The notes under the pieces are model-generated. The model was not told the DNA's origin, made no database searches, and saw only the letters and a program-made list of their open reading frames with translations. The position numbers and the translations under genes are program-made. From NCBI GenBank assembly GCA_014526335.1, contig JACTAT010000014.1, positions 7,732,659 to 7,796,658 on the forward strand: a stretch of 64,000 nucleotides of DNA. The letters run 5' to 3'. Shown here piece after piece: positions 35,515 to 45,242 of this stretch. The stretch's first letter is position 1. Every line of letters starts with the position of its first letter. Source of the stretch: Chrysaora quinquecirrha (Eukaryota; Cnidaria; Scyphozoa; Semaeostomeae; Pelagiidae).

Positions 35515-35960
35515 AGATGGCCCTCCACGTTACCTCGCATCTAATACATTATTGCAAGATAACCCTCAACATTACTGAACATCCTCCACATTACTGCAAG
35601 ATAGCCCTCCACATTACTCCACATCCTCCACATTACTGATGATAGCCCTCCACACTACCTTGCACCCTTCACATTACTGAAAGATAGCCCAACCCTCCAC
35701 ATTTCTCCAAATCAAACACATTACTGCAAGATAGTCCACAACACTATTGAACACCCTATACATTACTGCACACGCTCCTTATAAATGAAAGATATTGAAC
35801 ACTCTTCATAGTACTGGTGATATCCCTCCATGCTACTGAAAATAGCCCTCCACGCTACTTCAAGATAGCCCTCCACTCTGCATCTACCACATAATTGCAA
35901 GATCGACCCTCAACATTACTGAACACCCTCCATATTACTGCAACAAAGAATATAAGTCTT
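35515..35960 (+). repeat. degenerate minisatellite (CTCCACATTACTG unit)
   Basis: About twenty imperfect copies of a 20-30-bp motif such as CCTCCACATTACTGCAAGAT, with unit length and sequence drifting. It lies in the 1.7 kb TRIO intron 35351-37069. Confidence 0.85.
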
Positions 35961-36172
35961 TCTGTGGTACACAATTTCAAAATTGCGAGTAACAGCGGCA
36001 ACATCTCTGGATATCCTAAAAGGGTTTTTTCTTACGTTCATTATCGAATATTGCTGATTTTGGCACCTCAGTATACTGAGCATATTAGTTCAGTCAGCAT
36101 ATAATTTAGGTGTGCAACTCTATGCAGAGTCAAGTTAACAAATTTACCCAGAACTCCAAAAACAACGTTTAT

Positions 36173-36548
36173 TAAGCCCCGGCCAAACGATGCAACAATT
36201 GGATGCAACATTTATTGCCGACCCGATGTTGCGTCATTTGGCCATCATGTTGCAGTGTGCAACATTTGTTGCACGATTTTGCATGAAGTTTGAAAACGGT
36301 CAAAAATATTGCAACGCGCAACATGATGTCACATCGTTTGGCCGGGTCTTGCAAACATTTGTTACACGCACGCATGCTTATAGCAAGCAACTAAAGCGCC
36401 AAAAGCATGGTTAAAAAAGAAACAACATCATTGATTTGTTGCCAGTTCTTTTGATAACGCAGACAAATGTTGCACATGAAATGTTGCAGCGTTGGATATA
36501 CGAAACAAATGTTGCACAAAATGTTGCGTCGTTTGACCGGGGCTTTAG
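36173..36548. mobile_element. MITE family C copy (Harbinger-like ends)
   Basis: Termini AAGCCCCGGCCAAACGATGC and, inverted, AAAGCCCCGGTCAAACGACG, continuing CAACATT. The interior is a long imperfect palindrome of GCAACATTTGTTGC motifs. No target duplication is clear. The start GCCCCGGYCAAACG resembles both family A and the full Harbinger element nearby. Confidence 0.85.
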
Positions 36549-37069
36549 AGACCGATATGCATTACTGTCGAGAATGAGTGCGGCAGGGTACACGGTCTAG
36601 GGCCCGGGTCTTGACAGCCCTGTACGATAATATTGGCCCGGGACCGTTTTGTCTCTTTGAACCTACTTCAGAACAAAAAGGCATGTTTATGGCTGACAAA
36701 ACCTATATTTAGGGGGTAATAACATTTACTTCAAAGCACTATACATAGCAGCCAATCAAACATACGGTTTCATACTTTTTATGGTCTCGTAGCTTGGACA
36801 GGAAGACAGTATTAGAACCTTCAGTATTATCCCATTTCCAATTAAGCAGCCTTACGAGTTGGGAATCAAGTAATCAGGCTGCAGAATGACATGTTTTAGG
36901 GGAGGTTTCGTTTCTTGATATAAATACAAAACTGCCCAAAATTAGATAGAAGTGTTTCTGATAAAAGGAGCAATGCATTTAAACGACCCCCGTCAAAGAA
37001 AATATTTAACACAGTCCAATGAAATGCTTACAGATAACTGGGTGTGCAGGTGTCAAATAGAATACCCAC

Positions 37070-37462
37070 CTTCTCTGCATCTTGCTTGAAGATATTAAAC
37101 TGCAGACATTGTTCTAAACGTATTTTTCTCCCTTGCCAAAGTTCTTTCAAAGTCGCTCTTTGATTAAACAGTGTCTCCATCATGCTTCTAGCTTGATGAA
37201 CCGCATTTCGGCCTTCATCACTTAATTCATCCTCATTATCACAACAGCAAGAATCCTTGATGATCATTACGACTTTATGCGACTCTTCCTCAAGGATCTC
37301 GATTGGTGCCTTTACTATCCATTTCTTCACGTGCTGATTTTGATGGATTTGCTCTCGTATCCCTGTGACATCCGAGGCGAAATCCTCCAGCAACAGCCTC
37401 CTTCTGATGTCATCAAGCTTGGTTGACAAGGCCATTGACTCGAAGAGGAATTTCTCAAAAGC
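37070..37462 (-). CDS. trio: TRIO exon: first spectrin repeat
   Basis: This exon has 131 codons, phase 0 both ends, running from AFEKFLFESMAL to FKQDAEK. It contains the highly recognisable VKAPIE block (KKWIVKAPIEILEEE here, KKKVIKAPIEDLDLE in TRIO) and LWQGRKIRLEQC, matching MWHVRKLKLDQC. The residues form long amphipathic helices typical of spectrin repeats. Splice signals are TTTTTAG and GTGGGT. There is a Cys-rich spot (CCCDNEDEL) in the loop where TRIO has a Ser-rich loop. The exon is the equivalent of the 372-387-bp exons at 30117 and 2314, giving a repeating exon design along the array. Confidence 0.93.
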
Positions 37463-37617
37463 CTAAAAACAAAGAAGATCATGCAATTACTTTACTGTAA
37501 TCCTTAACCAGTGCACACGTTTCATTCAGTGAAATCCTTACTACCCTATGTACATACTTTGTTGACTTCTATACACAGATGTCTTTCCAAGTATCTGAAT
37601 TGCACATGGTACCACTT

Positions 37618-37889
37618 AGGTCCTAGCCAAACGATCAAACGTTGCTGGTCAAAAATTGAGATTTGCCTTACTAGCAATGTTTGACAGTTTGGCCACGTCG
37701 CCAAACATTGCTTGACAAGCGGACTGCTTAAAATGTTTTGAAAAACTTCAAAAGCACTTTCTACTCCTTACAAGTTGAAACATATTTGACGAACTATGTT
37801 TTGCCACGTGGCAAAGCAGTAAAGCAACTTGTTTGACAAGCAGATATCAGGTATTTGATGAACAATGTTTGACCATTTGCAAGGGGCTA
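37618..37889. mobile_element. MITE family A copy
   Basis: TAGGTCCTAGCCAAACGATC on the left and GACCATTTGCAAGGGGCTAA on the right around a CAAACATTGCTTGACAAGC palindrome; it ends about 65 bp before the Harbinger element. Confidence 0.78.
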
Positions 37890-37954
37890 ATTTCCATACA
37901 ATCTCAGCGACTGCCCGATTATCACAATATCGCAACATTTCCTAAATGCAATAA

Positions 37955-37997
37955 GGCACTGGTCATACGTCGCTCTTCTCATGCGCCGAATCTAATA
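37955..37997 (+). repeat. Harbinger left terminal inverted repeat
   Basis: Forty-three bases matching the reverse complement of 41207-41249 with only two mismatches, both in the first six bases. Copies of GAGCGAC continue at about 38015-38070 as possible subterminal transposase-binding repeats. Confidence 0.92.
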
Positions 37998-38131
37998 CAA
38001 TTAAGTGCGACCGTAGAGCGACGCTGGAGCGACGTTGAGTCAGACGCCGCTCCTAATCGTGTCACCCCTAATTCATAGCATTGATTCATACATTGAATTG
38101 AATTATTCTTCCTCTTCATCTCAAATCTAAA

Positions 38132-39471
38132 ATGGCTCCCTTAGACAGAACGAAAACTTTCTTGTTGAGTAAACTGATCGCTGAAAGCCGAAAACGTCGT
38201 AGATTTTGGGAAAAAGGTATAGCAGTAGTATTGCAACGAAGACAGCAAATGTTAAAGGCGCTTTTCCTGGCAACAATACTCTTACTGTCAAGCAATGAGT
38301 CAAGAAAGAGTTATTATCGATCCTCCAGAAGGTTGAAAAGAAACACAGGCTGGTGGGAAATGGTGTGGACAACATATGGCGACAAAAGATTCAAGCAAAC
38401 CTTCCGAATTTCAAAAAAAACCTTCGAGTTTATTCTTATGCGAATTCGGCACAAGTTGGAGAAACAAACTGTATGCGAAGAACCTGTATCCCCAGAATGT
38501 CGTTTGGCAATATGTCTCTATCGTCTTGGAAGAGGTGACTATATGTATACCATATCAGAAATGGTTGGCTTAGGTCGTTCAACCGTCACCACAATTGTCA
38601 ACGAAGTAACTTCGGCAATAGTTTCATGCTTATGGAAAGAATGCGTCTCTGTCCACATGCCAAAAACAGAGAATGAATTTAAAGAAAAGCTCTTGGACAT
38701 GGAAGAACTTTGGCAGTTCCCTTTCAGCTGGGCAGCAGTTGATGGCTGTCACATTCCTATGAAATGTCCTCCAGGAGGTGCAAATGCCAGAAAGGAATAT
38801 CATAATTTTAAGAATTTTATTCAATCATTTTAATGGCCCTTGTAGATGCAAAATATCGTTTTATTTGGGCAAGCTGTGGCTTCCCTGGAAATTCCCATGA
38901 CTCCATAGTGCTACAATCAACATCTCTGTGGTCAGATCTCAAGAATGGAAATTTGCTCCCCAGCTTTAGTCAAAAAGAACAAAAGGTGTCTGTTCCACCA
39001 ATAATACTTGGAGATTCTGCATTTCCCTTTGAATCATTCCTAATGAAGCCCTATACCAATGCTGTTTTAACAAAACAACAAAGGTACTTCAATTACAGGT
39101 TAAGCCGTGCCAGGATGGTGATTGAAGGGGCTTATGGTCAGCTGAAGGGGAGATGGAGATTCTTGCTCAGAAAATCTGAAGGGAATTTGCATGAAACAAA
39201 GATTGCAACCCTTGCATGTTTAGTTTTGCATAACATATGCTTGGACCAAGGAGACACATTGCCATCAAAGCTGGATATGACCATTGATCCAGCAACAAAT
39301 CAGAAAAGGGACAGAGGAACTATTCGCAACATGTTATTGATGAGATCAAGCCATAAAACTTCGGATTCCAGAAACAATGGAGCTGTCAAACTGAGAGAGG
39401 CAATAAATAAGAAACTTTGGAAAGAGCTAGAGAATTCAAAACAAACATTTGACATGGATGTAGAATACTGA
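38132..39471 (+). pseudogene. Harbinger-type DDE transposase, one frameshift
   Basis: Two overlapping frames together make one HARBI1-like transposase. The first (38132-38833, 233 codons, ATG in context AAAATGG) has a helix-turn-helix region at about residues 90-160 and the first catalytic Asp in AAVDGCHIP (residue 204). The second (38833-39471) holds the second Asp in IILGDSAFPFE and the Glu in MVIEGAYGQLKGRW, 37 residues later. This fits the DDE_Tnp_4 (Harbinger) family. The break is at a T run (38815-38818): one more T would join NFKNF to the next frame as in the family. It is otherwise open throughout, so the lesion is young or a sequence error. Confidence 0.93.
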
Positions 39472-39623
39472 ACTCTTTTCATCTGCAACCAATTAAATAT
39501 TTGAAAATGTCAAGAGCTTTTAAGATTAATTCTTGTTCGTTGTTATTTTGCTTATATAGTCAAGTTCAATACTGATAATATGGTAGATCTTCATTATTTT
39601 CATGGTTCTGTTGCTGTAAATAG

Positions 39624-39956
39624 CTAAGAAAACCCTGCGGTTTTGGGGTATTTTGTGTTTGATTTTGATAAGTTAGTTGTTGATAAGTTTGTTGTTGAGT
39701 TTGTCCCATCATTAGTTGAACAAGTTGGAGTTCGTGTTGTCTTGATTTCTCTGCTTCTTCTTTGCAAATTGCAAAATTCTTTCATGGGATCTTGCTCCAC
39801 AACTCTCTGGAGCATTCTAACCACCCCCTGTAATTGGTTTTCACTCTTATCTTTTTTACTTTTTTTCACTGGCACAAACAAATCTGGAGAGTCACATGCA
39901 GATGGTTCAGAAGAATGTTGACCTGGAGAATTAGACTCTGATGTTTCATTCAGTTT
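39624..39956 (-). pseudogene. in-frame continuation of the Harbinger Myb-like gene after a stop
   Basis: Directly after the TAA at 39957-39959 the same frame reads KLNETSESNSPGQHSSEP, then KKSKKDKSENQLQG and a helix RMLQRVVEQDPMKEF, ending at TAG near 39624. The low-complexity Ser/Lys-rich tail with a terminal helix resembles the C-termini of Myb-like transposon proteins. No start codon or splice site is needed to explain it, so it is read as the severed C-terminus. Confidence 0.65.
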
Positions 39957-40473
39957 TTAAGACGGCTCAATTGCCTGCTCTGGCTGACAGGAATCCCTAG
40001 TCTTAACCAGAGCAAACAACTGGTTGAACCAGGAACCATAGCCATGCTCCTCTTGAAAGCGCTTAATCCCTGTTGCAGTTTTCATTACTAAGGCTGCCTT
40101 CTTGCATTCTGCAACTACTTTTTTGAATTTTGTACGCAGTTGAATGACAGTGAAAGGAACCTCTTTGCCTCTACTTTCTGCTCTCTTTTTGAGCTCATTC
40201 AATACCTTTTGATACACATCAGCATTTTTTTGGTTTTTTGAATTTGTAAAAATCAGCTTCCTCTTAAAGTAATCATTTGTCACAATGATGTCCACCATGT
40301 CTGTTAAGAGGGTTTCTGGCCACTGCGCCTTTCTTCCTGGTCTTTTCTTCACTTTCTGGCCTTTCCCTTTCTTCCCAAGAATTTTTTGAATCTCTTCATC
40401 TTGGTCTTCATCAATGCTTTCATCTTCATCCTCATTCCCTCCATCAACAGTGTCACTGATTTCATTATCTCTC
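39957..40473 (-). CDS. Harbinger second gene, exon 2 (Myb/SANT-like DNA-binding domain)
   Basis: The exon follows an acceptor TTCTTTTAG and starts RRDNEISDTVDGGNEDEDE. An acidic stretch and a basic stretch (KKGKGQKVKKRPGRK) lead into the Myb/SANT-like domain: QWPETLLTDMVDIIV, VLNELKKRAESRGKEVPF and LRTKFKKVVAECKKA, then GYGSWFNQLFALVK. This is the usual three-helix Myb_DNA-bind type of transposon-coded DNA-binding proteins. It ends at a TAA (39957-39959). The same frame stays open for about 110 more codons, so the stop may be a nonsense mutation rather than the native end. Confidence 0.85.
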
Positions 40474-40704
40474 CTAAAAGAATTAAACTTCAAGATAAAA
40501 TCATTCTGGTTCAGTAGGTTTTTCGTTTAGTATCAGTATTTTAATGAAATGTGTAGAAGTTTGTGAAAAAGATGACAAAAAATATTTAATTGTTTATAAT
40601 TTTACAGCTGTCTTTTTAAAAATACAAATTTATGACGCAGTTAAAAATAATTGAGGGACAAGATTCCAAACATCATAAAGTAGGCTGCATTATATCCAAC
40701 TAAC

Positions 40705-40994
40705 CTTTTTGATACAGGCACCTCAATTGGTTGTCCTTCGTCTTCGGATCTTTCAGTCATTCTTCGCGGTCTGTCACATTCAATGCTGCAGTATCCAACA
40801 CTCCTGGATGTTGACCATCCTCGTGTCTCTTCATTCAGTTCTGGAATACCGCAAATATTGCAAACTGGAATGCCGCAACTAATGCAGATATATTTCGTTG
40901 GCTCAAAGCATTTTTGACATGCAGAAATCTTTGGTGAACACGAAGCCATGATGGATGCCGCCAAAAGAAGAGAATAATTTTTGGCGCCTTTCAT
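40705..40994 (-). CDS. Harbinger second gene, exon 1 (Cys-rich zinc-finger region)
   Basis: The ORF starts at ATG 40994 (or the in-frame ATG at 40949, MASCSPKISACQ) and ends in SKR at a donor GTTAGT. It contains CQKC, CISC and CNIC in the order C-x2-C-x7-C-x2-C-x4-C-x2-C, followed by YCSIEC, which looks like a cross-brace zinc-binding fold similar to a B-box. Splicing to 40473 keeps the frame exactly (AG plus G makes an Arg codon). Many Harbinger elements carry a second, Myb-like DNA-binding protein that helps the transposase reach the ends. A zinc-finger front part is less usual; I do not recognise this exact arrangement. Confidence 0.75.
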
Positions 40995-41206
40995 AACCAA
41001 AACTGCGCATGCCCTGCCTCGTTTTAAAACGAAATTTAATTAATGCATTATATTCGGCGCATGAGAAAAGCGACGTTTGACTTGATGTCGCTCCACAGTC
41101 GCATAATGCGACTGATCTTGCCGCTCCAAATCGATCTGTTGAACTTAATTCATTCTGCTGCACTTAATCGAGTCAAACGTCGCTCTTCTCATGCGCCTAA
41201 TACATC

Positions 41207-41249
41207 TATTAGATTCGGCGCATGAGAAGAGCGACGTATGACCTGGGCC
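41207..41249 (-). repeat. Harbinger right terminal inverted repeat
   Basis: Reverse complement of the left end. Further copies of the same motif lie inside at about 41050-41080 (same orientation) and 41170-41200 (opposite orientation), giving the right end a set of nested palindromes. Confidence 0.92.
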
Positions 41250-42199
41250 TAAGATCGTTGTGAATCCTCAGGAGTGATTGTGGGACAATTCCTGGGCTAC
41301 AAAAGATGCGAATCGCTCATATCGACTGCGTGAGCAGTGTGGCTGTCGGCTACAACGCACGACCGGGTCTTTGGACAGCAAGTTATCCCGTACGAGGATG
41401 AGTTTAGTTTTGAACCCGAACCATATATTCAACGCTCGGACTAATCAGGCTGGCCTAAGGAGCGCAAATCGAAGACTCGCGTAATAAAACTGCCAGTGAA
41501 CCGACAACTACCAAAGCTCTAACGAACAATGATATGATTTGTGCTGAAACTTTATCCGCTTTGTGTTACATTACATTTACTGATAAAAATCACGAGGCAT
41601 GATATGGCCACGCGTTCGTTGTATGGCGAATTCAAAACCAAGCCCCCACGTAGCGATAAAATATAAGGGTATTTAATCGATAAAATTTCTATACAGCCTA
41701 TTGCAGCCATGTGGCATTGAAGCATGCTGGTGATAATAATACAACGTCGAGTAAATGTACATTACAAAATGGCTGCCCTATGATAAACGTAGCTTTGTGC
41801 GTTGTCTATTGTCAGACGCAGAAGTTCGTACCTTGCGCTTATTTTAAAGGCCTTTCAAAGTATTTGCACCCTGTTGGGACAACATAAAACAAGACTATGA
41901 AGGCTTACTTCACAAGAAACAAGCGAGTACTTTTCAACTGGGCCTAAGTCGTGTTAATACTTAAACCTAGTAAATGAATCCTTTAGTCGGGTTACCGACA
42001 GACGGGTCGGCGGGATTTAACAGCAAGTACTCGCTGCAAAACAATTTGTTGGGAACGGCTTCGGTTCGACTCGTTTAGACAAGAGTTGTATCGAATCTTA
42101 TTGTCTTATTAGAACCAGCTCGACACCTGGCACCACCGACGGGATTTCAATAAAAAGTGGATTTTTAAGGGGGTTGCATGAAGGTCAGGTTATAAGCAG

Positions 42200-42425
42200 C
42201 ATCAACGGTGACGTGGAACTGCAGCGTGTACCCCATACTGATGTTCCGTAACGATGTTACACATGTATAGACCATGGAGGGATGAACAGCTGAGTTGACA
42301 GTCACGGCTTATAGCTCCCCTTTCAACAGCAACGGATTCGAACCCACGCTGGCGGAATCGACGGAATAGACCCAGTACTCGGTGCTTAATATCGAAATCC
42401 GGTGCCTGATCAACCATGCTACACT
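42200..42425 (-). mobile_element. possible tRNA-derived repeat
   Basis: Minus strand has AGCATGGTTGATCAGGCACC and, about 70 bp on, GCGTGGGTTCGAATCCGTTG, spaced like pol III boxes A and B. Folding does not give an evident cloverleaf. Only one copy in the window, so family membership is unproven. Confidence 0.4.
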
Positions 42426-42489
42426 ATCGCTTAATATTTTATCACAAAAACATTGCTGATGTAAACTGCATTCAAAGAAATATCGACTA

Positions 42490-42764
42490 CAATGCCTGCC
42501 AAAAGTCTTGGAACACGCACTATTTTTACTCAGATGGTAGCAGAAAAAACCCCTCCCCCCTCAAACAATGTTGATTTTCTGTGGTTTGGAATATCCCACG
42601 AGAACCCGCAATGCATCTTATGAAAGCTCAGACTGTACAAAAGACGAACAACATTGTTTTGGGGGGAGGGGGTTGATTTTCTGTATTTCCCAGTAAGAAA
42701 GGGAAGAGGAGTCGTATTTTTTCAAAAACTACGGGGGTATTCCAAGGACTTTTCGCAGGCATTG
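42490..42764. mobile_element. mariner/Tc1-like MITE with TA target duplications
   Basis: TA at 42488-42489 and 42765-42766 flank termini CAATGCCTGCCAAAAGTCTT and, inverted, CAATGCCTGCGAAAAGTCCT. The start resembles the CAGTGCCTTGCAAAAGT ends of some Tc1/mariner elements. A second inner inverted pair surrounds ACAATGTTGATTTTCTG / CATTGTTTTGGGGGG. Non-coding, 275 bp. Confidence 0.88.
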
Positions 42765-43149
42765 TAGCTTTGATAGAAACTTAGTTACATTTTTCTTGAC
42801 AAAAGCCCGGACGCAAAAACCCAAGCCTTAATTCTGGTGCACAAACAGTAACTTAATCAAATCATGAAGATACAGATAATCAATTTAAAACTTCATTTCT
42901 TTCTCCATAAAAATATCCGTTCTTTTCGATACTTGGCCGTGTGTCAGGATATACAGCTTCGCTCACACAAAGGCAGGCTTAAGATATCAATAACATTAAA
43001 CCATTGTCTGATAATTGGTTGGAACTCGAAATTCACCGATTCTCTAACCGCGATAATGGTTGTCGACGTAAGTGGGAGTGTATATGGCGTGGAAAGAAGG
43101 GTCATCTCCCGCGTTAACAACAGGCAGGTAGTAGAAATCAAGTTAAGCC

Positions 43150-43645
43150 TGGTTTATGTCGACATTACGCACAGTCAGAATTTATTGCCGTTAAATGGCA
43201 ACAGACTTTTCTTCGTCCTCCTCAAGCTACTGGTGTTCTTATAGTGTAGGGGTATGTATGGTGGACCAATCACTGAGTATAGCCATGCATCACCTATGAT
43301 TAGTCGGGAGAAAAGCTTGAAGCAAGGCTTATGATGACCAAGATGACATCGCTGACTTTTCGGAACTAATTTCTCGCAACTGGCCTCTTGGCAAAAGCGT
43401 TCTGGCAACTAATTTGCAACTAGTTATTGTTTGACGGCAACTAATCGGTGCACAGTTTCAGAAAGTTAAACATGTTTTACTTCTGCGATTATTTGACAAC
43501 AGATACCTGTCAGTCGCAGTCGACCTGAGCGCTCTTGCCACCGCGATCAAGGTTATTCTATAAGTTCGGAGTAGTTGTTTAGATGTCGACATAAGTTGGC
43601 AGTTACAACAAGTTGGCGTTAGTTCTATCGTATCGTGAGTGGACA
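43150..43645 (+). repeat. repeat family E, interrupted by family F
   Basis: GTCGACATTACGCACAGTCA at the left and ATGTCGACATAAGTTGGCAG, AGTTCTATCGTATC at the right match 53593-53938. The 120 bp at about 43215-43335 are absent from that copy and match 50580-50700 instead. Confidence 0.8.
43215..43335 (+). repeat. repeat family F, inserted in family E
   Basis: TATGGTGGACCAATCACTGA and GCATCACCTATGATTAGTCG correspond to CACGGTGGACCAATCACCGA and GCATCACCTTAAGATTTGTC at 50580-50700. Confidence 0.7.
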
Positions 43646-44450
43646 TAAATCTGGCTTTACGGAGAGATGAGGAAAATTAATGGTGAATATTATTAAGTGT
43701 TAGGAGAAAAATAGGGGCGCATTGGGGGCGTTGTCAAGTTAACCACCTAAATCAACCAATCATATAGGTTTCATAATTTTTGAGTTAACTCAAAGTCAAT
43801 ATTTTTTGCAAAGAAATCAAGTTGACTGATGAAACCATAACGCGTGCAACAGATGATTCAGTCGTGGGCTTCTGAACGCAAAGATGACAAGGAGAGTATT
43901 AGCCGGGATTGCGTTTTATATGCAGAAATCCCTCACGAAATCACGCGAAACCGCGTGACATATGCCGTACAACACTGTACTATGAAATGCATTGTGTAAG
44001 CAGCAACCTAGAAGGATAAAACGATGTATCCATCTCGCGATCCAAAGCGTAGCCGTGTACTTTACTTAACTATAAGTAATTAAACAGAAAAGGTCCCTCT
44101 GGTTATGCTAGTTAGTTATCAGTATCAGCAAATCGAAGATGTTTATTTTACATGCGCCCTATGAACAATAAAAAGTTTTGGATCTCATTGAAAATAATGT
44201 TATTGAGCATCTGCGTTTAAATGTATTTTGTCTCTGATCTTCACGGTAATGTGATAATAAAAGTTGGTCTGCCGGTGTTAATAGTGTTTTTGATAAACTA
44301 GGAAACTTCTGTTCACATTTACAAGGAAAGACAGCAATTTTTGAATTTTGTAGATTTTTCAATACAAATTAGTGTTTAGCATTTAAATATGGTCTTCTTT
44401 CTACTTGTACAACTATTTCTTTCTTTTTTTCATTGTTTGGTTTATGTTGG

Positions 44451-44645
44451 GCCTTGACCAAATGATCAAGTATAGTTGGTCAAACATGTGATATTCACTT
44501 TACAAGCAATGTTTGACCATCAGACTACGTCACAAAACATTGCTTGACATGCAACAATTACCTTGCCTTGTTGTGCGATGATTCTGAAATTGTTCAAAAA
44601 CAGTTTTTGCACGACGCAAGCAAGAAATGCTAGACAAGCTAGGCC
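44451..44645. mobile_element. MITE family A copy (first of three adjacent)
   Basis: GGGCCTTGACCAAATGATCA at the left; it ends at GCTAGGCCC shared with the next copy. Internally shortened compared with its neighbour. Confidence 0.78.
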
Positions 44646-44918
44646 CTTGTCCAGACATCAAACAATGTTCTTCAAACATTTGAAATTCGGTTTATAAAAA
44701 ATGTTTGACCGTGTGGCCACCGCATAAAACATTGCTTGAAAAACAGAATTTCTTAGCATTGTTTTTGAAAAACGTCAAAAGCATTTTCTGCTTGTCACAA
44801 GCATAAAATGTTTGACCGACAATGTTTTGCGATGCGGCCAAAAAGTAAAACATTTTGTTTGACAAGCATAACTGTATATGTTTGACGAACAATGTTTGAT
44901 CATTTGGTCAGGGCCTTA
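44643..44918. mobile_element. MITE family A, full-length reference copy
   Basis: Termini GGCCCTTGTCCAGACATCAA and, inverted, GGCCCTGACCAAATGATCAA; flanks CTA and TTA resemble a worn 3-bp duplication. The interior contains CAAACATTTGAAATTCGG, TTGACCGTGTGGCCAC and GCGGCCAAAAAGTAAAACAT, nearly a full palindrome. Confidence 0.85.
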
Positions 44919-44965
44919 CTAAGCGACCTATAGATCTATGTTCTATCCACGAATTCTTTGCTTTA

Positions 44966-45242
44966 GGCCCTAGTTAAACGATCAAACTTTTTTCGTCAAA
45001 CATTTGATATTTTCTTGTCAAACACAATGTTTGACTGTTTTGCCACATCACAAAACATCGCTCTTCAAAAATTTTTTTGCTTGATAAAGGCATAGAATGT
45101 TTGTGAAGTTTTTCAAAAACAATGCTGAATGAATTCTGCTTGTCAAGAAATGTTTCGCAACGTGGCCAAGCAGTCAAACATTGCTTGTAAAGCAAAATCT
45201 CAAATGTTTGACAAAAAATGTTTGATCGTCTACTGAGGGCCT
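44966..45242. mobile_element. MITE family A copy (third of three adjacent)
   Basis: GGCCCTAGTTAAACGATCAA on the left, GATCGTCTACTGAGGGCC on the right; flanks TTA and TCA. About 277 bp, same length as its neighbour. Confidence 0.82.

Larger units (their letters stand above)
37955..41249 (+). mobile_element. complete PIF/Harbinger DNA transposon (3.3 kb)
   Basis: The element is flanked on both sides by TAA (37952-37954 and 41250-41252), the 3-bp target duplication typical of PIF/Harbinger. Terminal inverted repeats of about 43 bp begin GGCACTGGTCATACGTCGCT on the left and, read inward, GGCCCAGGTCATACGTCGCT on the right. Inside are a DDE transposase on the plus strand and a divergent-family Myb-like gene on the minus strand, the usual two-gene layout. 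The two ORFs converge. The near-identity of the termini suggests fairly recent insertion, but each gene carries one disabling change. It sits in the 16.5 kb TRIO intron, transposase strand opposite to the host gene. Confidence 0.95.

Noticed and set aside
40903..41163. Minus-strand frame of 86 codons overlapping the Harbinger right end
   Set aside because: A shadow of the zinc-finger exon in another frame running into the terminal repeat.
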